NCBI GenBank assembly: GCA_963847985.1
Contig: CAWKBS010000006.1
Coordinates: 19,052-83,051 of the forward strand
DNA: 64,000 nt
Direction of reading: 5' to 3'
From: JAIBJN01 sp963847985
GTDB lineage: Bacteria; Actinomycetota; Thermoleophilia; Gaiellales; Gaiellaceae
Part shown: in pieces, positions 60,643 to 64,000 of the stretch
Numbering within the stretch: position 1 is the first letter of the stretch
How the letters are laid out: every line of letters begins with the position of its first letter
Translations under genes and position numbers: made by a program
The notes under the pieces: generated by a model
Database searches by the model: none
Told to the model about the DNA's origin: nothing
What the model saw: only the letters and a program-made list of their open reading frames with translations

Positions 60643-61852
60643 ATGGGTTCGTACGCCTACACCGCGATCAACTCTGCCGGCTCGGAGCTGAGCGGCGAGA
60701 TCAACGCGCCCGACCTCTCGGCGGCGCGCGAGCAGCTGCGCCTTCGCGGCCTGCTCGCGACCGAGCTCGCCTCGCAGGAGGGGAGCGGCAAGAGCCAGGC
60801 GGCGGCCGTCAAGAAGGTCAAGGCGAAGTCGCTGCAGATCTTCTCGCGCCAGTTCGCCACGATGATCGAGGCCGGCCTCAACGTCGTCACCGCGCTCGTC
60901 ATCCTCGAGGAGCAGACCGAGGACAAGAAGCTCGCCATCGTCATCTCAGAGCTGCGCGCCGACGTGGAAGGCGGCCTCCTTCTCTCCGAGGCGCTGGCGC
61001 GCCACCCGCGCGTCTTCTCCCGGCTCTTCATCGCCATGGTCGAGGCCGGTGAGGCGGCGGGAATCCTGGACGTCGTCCTCGACCGCGTCGCCTACCAGAT
61101 CGAGAAGGAGACGAAGATCAAGCGCCGTGTCCGCGGCGCGATGATGTACCCGCTGATGGTGATGGCGTTCGCGACACTCGTCCTCATCGGCATGCTTCTC
61201 TTCCTCGTCCCCATCTTCGTCGGGATCTTCCAGCAGCTCGGCGGCGACCTGCCGATGCTGACGCAGATCGTCGTCACCGCGTCGGACTTCCTGCGCGCCC
61301 GGTGGTACATCGTCTTTCCGCTCGCCGCCGCCGTCATCTACGGCCTCATGCGCGCGAAGAAGACCGAGAAGGGCCGCCGGATCTGGGACGCCATGCGCGT
61401 CCGCGCCCCTGTCGGCATCGGCAAGGTGATCATCAAGATCGGCATGGCGCGCTTCTCGCGCACGCTCTCGACCCTCGTCGCCGCGGGCGTCGACATCATC
61501 CGCTCGCTCGAGATCACGGGCGCCACCGCCGGCAACAGCCTGATCGAGGACGCCACGAACCTCGTCAAGGAGCGCGTCACGCAGGGTGTGCCGATCGCGA
61601 TCCCGCTCGCCGAGGCGGAGATCTTCCCGCCCGATGGTCTCGCACATGGTGCGCGTCGGCGAGGAGACGGGAGAGCTCGAGAAGATGCTCTCGAAGATCG
61701 CCGACTTCTACGAGGACGAGGTCGACTCGGCCATCGCCAACCTGACCTCGATCATCGAGCCCCTGATGATGATCGCCGTGGGCTGCGTCGTCGGGGTGAT
61801 CATCATCTCGATGTACCTCCCGATGTTCAAGCTGCTGACGCTGATCCAGTAG
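60643..61852 (+). CDS. pilC: Type IV pilus platform protein PilC, frameshift near 61629
   Basis: PilC is the polytopic rotor that couples PilB/PilT to pilin insertion. Both GspF domains are visible: IFSRQFATMIEAGLNVVTAL with EGGLLLSEALARHPRVFSRLF, and MARFSRTLSTLVAAGVDIIRSL with SHMVRVGEETGELEKMLSKIA, plus three membrane helices (ending VVGVIIISMYLPMFKLL). The frame fails near 61629, where removal of one C gives IFPPMVSHMV. The downstream 230 bases read correctly in the second frame to the stop at 61852. About 402 residues when joined. Confidence 0.93.
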
Positions 61853-61903
61853 CCGCCGCCGCCGCTGTACGGAGTCAGCCTCGAGATCAGTCCGCCACCG
61901 TCC

Positions 61904-61931
61904 GTGTCAGTGGGATGTCAGTCGCTGACAC
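61904..61931. promoter_or_regulatory. Inverted repeat upstream of the DUF726-like gene
   Basis: GTGTCAG (61904-61910) and CTGACAC (61925-61931) form a perfect 7-bp inverted repeat, with a further TGTCAG between them. It lies 50 bases before the gene and may be an operator. Confidence 0.4.
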
Positions 61932-61981
61932 GAGTCGCCGGCCGTCCGATTCACGGCGAGAGCTGAGAAACTCATCGGGCG

Positions 61982-63610
61982 ATGGCGGATATCACCTACA
62001 CACCTCGAGCTCCTGGATGCAAGGTCCGGCTCACGACGTCGGACGGGCACGAACTGGTCGTCAGTCTGAGCGGTGTCAAGGACGCGAAAGCGAGGCCTGA
62101 GGGGGACACGTCCCTCACGGAAAACCTCGCGCTTGTGACGCTGGTGAGCGAGTACGCCGCCAACGAGCGTGCCTATCGCCGGTTGCGCTCAGTTGAAAAG
62201 CGCGCGCGCCACCGGCGGGCTGCGGAGCGCGAGGCGCGAGACGCCGAAGCGATAGCCGAAATGATTTCGCGGCAAGGGACAAGGACGGTGACCGGCTGGT
62301 GCTCGGGCTGCTTGGCCGAGACCCGGCACAGAGCGGTTCGCGGTCACCAGCGCCCCAGGCGCAAGTTCCTCTGCCAGAGGTGCGGGACTCCGACCACGCT
62401 GTGCTCAGCCCCGAGGTGCCGTCACCTGGCGATCGTCAATCCGCGCGCCCTGCACACGCTTCGCTATTGCGCCGCACACCGCCACGAGATCCCGAGCTTC
62501 GAGAAACTCGATCAGCGTCTCGCGACGCTGGACGGCGCCGAACGATGGCGCGAATTCGAGGTTCGCAACGCCGTGCGCATCGCCAAAGTCGCCGGCGGCA
62601 TGATCGGCGCTGCCGCCGTCGTCGCGCCCATGGCGTTTCTGGCTGCGCCGGTCGTCGGCGCCGCCTTGGGCAGCTCTGCGCTCGGCGGGAGTCTCACCGG
62701 AGCGGCGGCAACGAGTCATGGGCTGGCGATGCTCGGTGGCGGGTCGATCGCCTCGGGAGGACTCGGCATGGCCGGCGGCACGGCTGTCGTCACGGCGACC
62801 GGTACGGCTCTGGGTGGCAAACTCGGCGCCGCCACGGTCGCTGCCTACACAGGGGCGGACAAGTCCTTCCGAATCGAACTGGTACGACCGGGCTCCGGCA
62901 TGCCGGTGCTTTTCGCGCAGGGCTTCCTCACCGAAGGGCAGACCGGCTGGGAGTCTTGGAAACCGCTGATCGAAGCACGCTTCCCGGAGGGGCCCGTCTA
63001 CCAAGTGCACTGGGGCGCGAAGGAACTTAAGGACCTCGGCCTCCTCGTCAAGTCGGGGGCCACGAAAGTCGCTGTGGGGAAGGTGCTTGTCAACCAGGCG
63101 AAGAAGGGCAGCAAGGCGTTCGGGTCACTCCCGGGCCTCGGGACCGTCTTATTGGCGGCCGACTTGGCGGCGAACCCGTGGACCGTCGCGAAGGCACGTG
63201 CTGAAATGACCGGAGCCGTCCTAGCCGACCTCATCGCTCGAACTGACCAAGGCCCGTTCGTCCTCCTTGGCCACAGCCTTGGAGCCCGGGTCATGGTTTT
63301 CGCCGCGCAAGCGCTTGGCACCGGCACCCTGCCTGAACCGAGGATCGACTCGATGCACCTTCTCGGAGCAGCAGTCGGGCGCGGCGCGGACTGGCGGACA
63401 CTCGACAAGGCGGTGGCCGGCGGCGTCTGGAACTACCACTCCTCGAGGGACCAGGTGTTGCGCTGGCTCTACAGGCTCGCGGAGCGTGGGGAGCGCGCCG
63501 TAGGAGAGGCCGGCTTCAAAACGAAGTTTCGGTCAGTCAAGGACTGCGACGTCACCCGTTTCGTCGGCTCGCACTCCGGCTACATCGGGGCGGTCAAGCT
63601 GCAGCGGTAG
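61982..63610 (+). CDS. DUF726-like alpha/beta hydrolase with N-terminal zinc ribbon
   Basis: This 542-residue protein has four parts: an N-terminal region (1-100) with a charged coiled coil, a zinc-ribbon-like segment (about 105-160, CSGC ... CQRC ... LCSAPRC), a Gly/Ala-rich membrane-active stretch (about 200-290) and an alpha/beta hydrolase. In the last, VLLGHSLGARV carries the nucleophile Ser and GSHSGYIG a candidate catalytic His. The order membrane segment then GHSLG hydrolase matches DUF726/TMCO4-like proteins. The substrate is unknown. ATG 61982 has no strong ribosome site. Confidence 0.78.
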   Translation: MADITYTPRAPGCKVRLTTSDGHELVVSLSGVKDAKARPEGDTSLTENLALVTLVSEYAANERAYRRLRSVEKRARHRRAAEREARDAEAIAEMISRQGTRTVTGWCSGCLAETRHRAVRGHQRPRRKFLCQRCGTPTTLCSAPRCRHLAIVNPRALHTLRYCAAHRHEIPSFEKLDQRLATLDGAERWREFEVRNAVRIAKVAGGMIGAAAVVAPMAFLAAPVVGAALGSSALGGSLTGAAATSHGLAMLGGGSIASGGLGMAGGTAVVTATGTALGGKLGAATVAAYTGADKSFRIELVRPGSGMPVLFAQGFLTEGQTGWESWKPLIEARFPEGPVYQVHWGAKELKDLGLLVKSGATKVAVGKVLVNQAKKGSKAFGSLPGLGTVLLAADLAANPWTVAKARAEMTGAVLADLIARTDQGPFVLLGHSLGARVMVFAAQALGTGTLPEPRIDSMHLLGAAVGRGADWRTLDKAVAGGVWNYHSSRDQVLRWLYRLAERGERAVGEAGFKTKFRSVKDCDVTRFVGSHSGYIGAVKLQR

Positions 63611-63708
63611 TCCGGAAAGACGGGCCCGACGGGATGAGAGTCACGTTCGTCCGTCGCATCGGCGTCGGCGCGTACCGCGTCGCCTCCGAGCCTTTCGGCG
63701 GCGAGTAC

Positions 63709-63906
63709 CTACGAGCTCTTTGGCTTCCGTCCCCGGCGAGCTACCTGGCGACCCTTGCGACCGAGTTCCGCGGCCTCGTCGGCCGTGGCGTCAACTTCGT
63801 AAGAGCCACGCCGGGCGTCGTCGAACGTGATTCGGATCTTCGCACCCTTGCCTTCCTCGATCGATTTCCCGGAGATGTCCGAGACGAAGACTGTCTTCCG
63901 CGCCAC
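63709..63906 (-). CDS. Small AT-hook protein, possibly Lsr2-like
   Basis: This 65-residue protein has an N-terminal beta region (KTVFVSDISGKSIEEGKG and ARRGSYEVDATADEAAELG) resembling the dimerisation part of Lsr2 (SYEIDLS...NAAxLR) and a C-terminal basic tail RRGRKPKSS that looks like an AT-hook. Similar small proteins occur in actinophages. GTG 63906 follows GGAAGGAG. The last 94 bases of the window (63907-64000) show nothing further. Confidence 0.6.
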   Translation of the reverse strand: MARKTVFVSDISGKSIEEGKGAKIRITFDDARRGSYEVDATADEAAELGRKGRQVARRGRKPKSS

Positions 63907-64000
63907 TTGCCTGCTCCTTCCGCTTGGGGAAAGACGGCGATCCTAGACAATCCAGGCCGCCTGCCCCGCTCCAATTGGCTGCGCTGGCAAGTAGGCGCTT

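Noticed and set aside
1..64000. CRISPR arrays, insertion sequences with transposases, rRNA genes
   Set aside because: No regularly spaced repeats, transposase motifs or rRNA segments were seen on reading the window.

Overview
The window is high-GC (roughly 70%) bacterial DNA with densely packed genes on both strands. Actinobacterial traits (ThyX, FolE2-type GTP cyclohydrolase, LtrA, a CDF transporter, many leaderless genes, small actinophage-like proteins) sit beside a complete monoderm-style type IV pilus (T4P) cluster with pilM-pilN-pilO but no secretin. My best guess is an uncultured or little-studied actinobacterium of the class Thermoleophilia (Gaiellales/Solirubrobacterales-like); this rests on gene content and style, not on a phylogeny.

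Layout. 1-9.2 kb: a truncated PAS/GAF histidine kinase, SixA-like phosphatase, beta-lactamase-fold hydrolase, cold-shock protein, IF-1, hemolysin III, a ScyD/E-like secreted protein, an MFS exporter and two secreted unknowns. 9.2-17.5 kb: large secreted metallopeptidases (M14, M36, and an HEFHH protein of the MXAN_6640 type). 17.5-25.7 kb: thyX, an ECF sigma/anti-sigma pair, a broken SDR gene, superoxide dismutase, plsY, folE2, a minimal histidine-kinase-like protein and an HD-GYP protein. 25.8-38.9 kb: a large secreted FN3 protein, Fpg/Nei glycosylase, asparaginase, the primary sigma factor, a GT-C glycosyltransferase, CDF, LtrA, VOC, PRC-barrel and CorA proteins. 39.1-41.7 kb: a small decayed mobile element bounded by a 79-bp direct repeat that overlaps the 3' end of a tRNA-Tyr gene. 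41.9-61.9 kb: the T4P cluster (two PilT ATPases, a transglycosylase with two M23 domains, a PASTA protein, minor pilins, prepilin peptidase, PilB, a TadG-like vWA protein, the major pilin, PilM/N/O, PilC), interrupted by a DUF4260-TetR pair. 62-64 kb: a DUF726-like hydrolase and a small AT-hook protein.

Four signals go beyond routine annotation. (1) Seven T4P transcription units plus the GT-C glycosyltransferase gene carry a sigma-28/WhiG-type promoter (a TTGA/TCAA/CTAA-like -35, mostly 16 nt, then GCCGAT), suggesting one alternative sigma factor drives pilus assembly and perhaps pilin glycosylation. (2) A ~165-nt dispersed element occurs in three full copies and one fragment. Its stems differ in sequence between copies yet stay paired, with G-U wobbles on one strand only, which points to an undescribed structured RNA. 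(3) fpg and infA, and probably an MFS gene, appear to start at AUU/AUC codons. (4) At least ten genes look leaderless, with a TAGNCT-like -10 box 6-9 nt before the start codon.

The sequence also holds about 13 single-base frameshifts in ten otherwise well-conserved genes, including pilM and pilC. Most are probably indel errors in the assembly, so 'broken' genes here should be read with that in mind.
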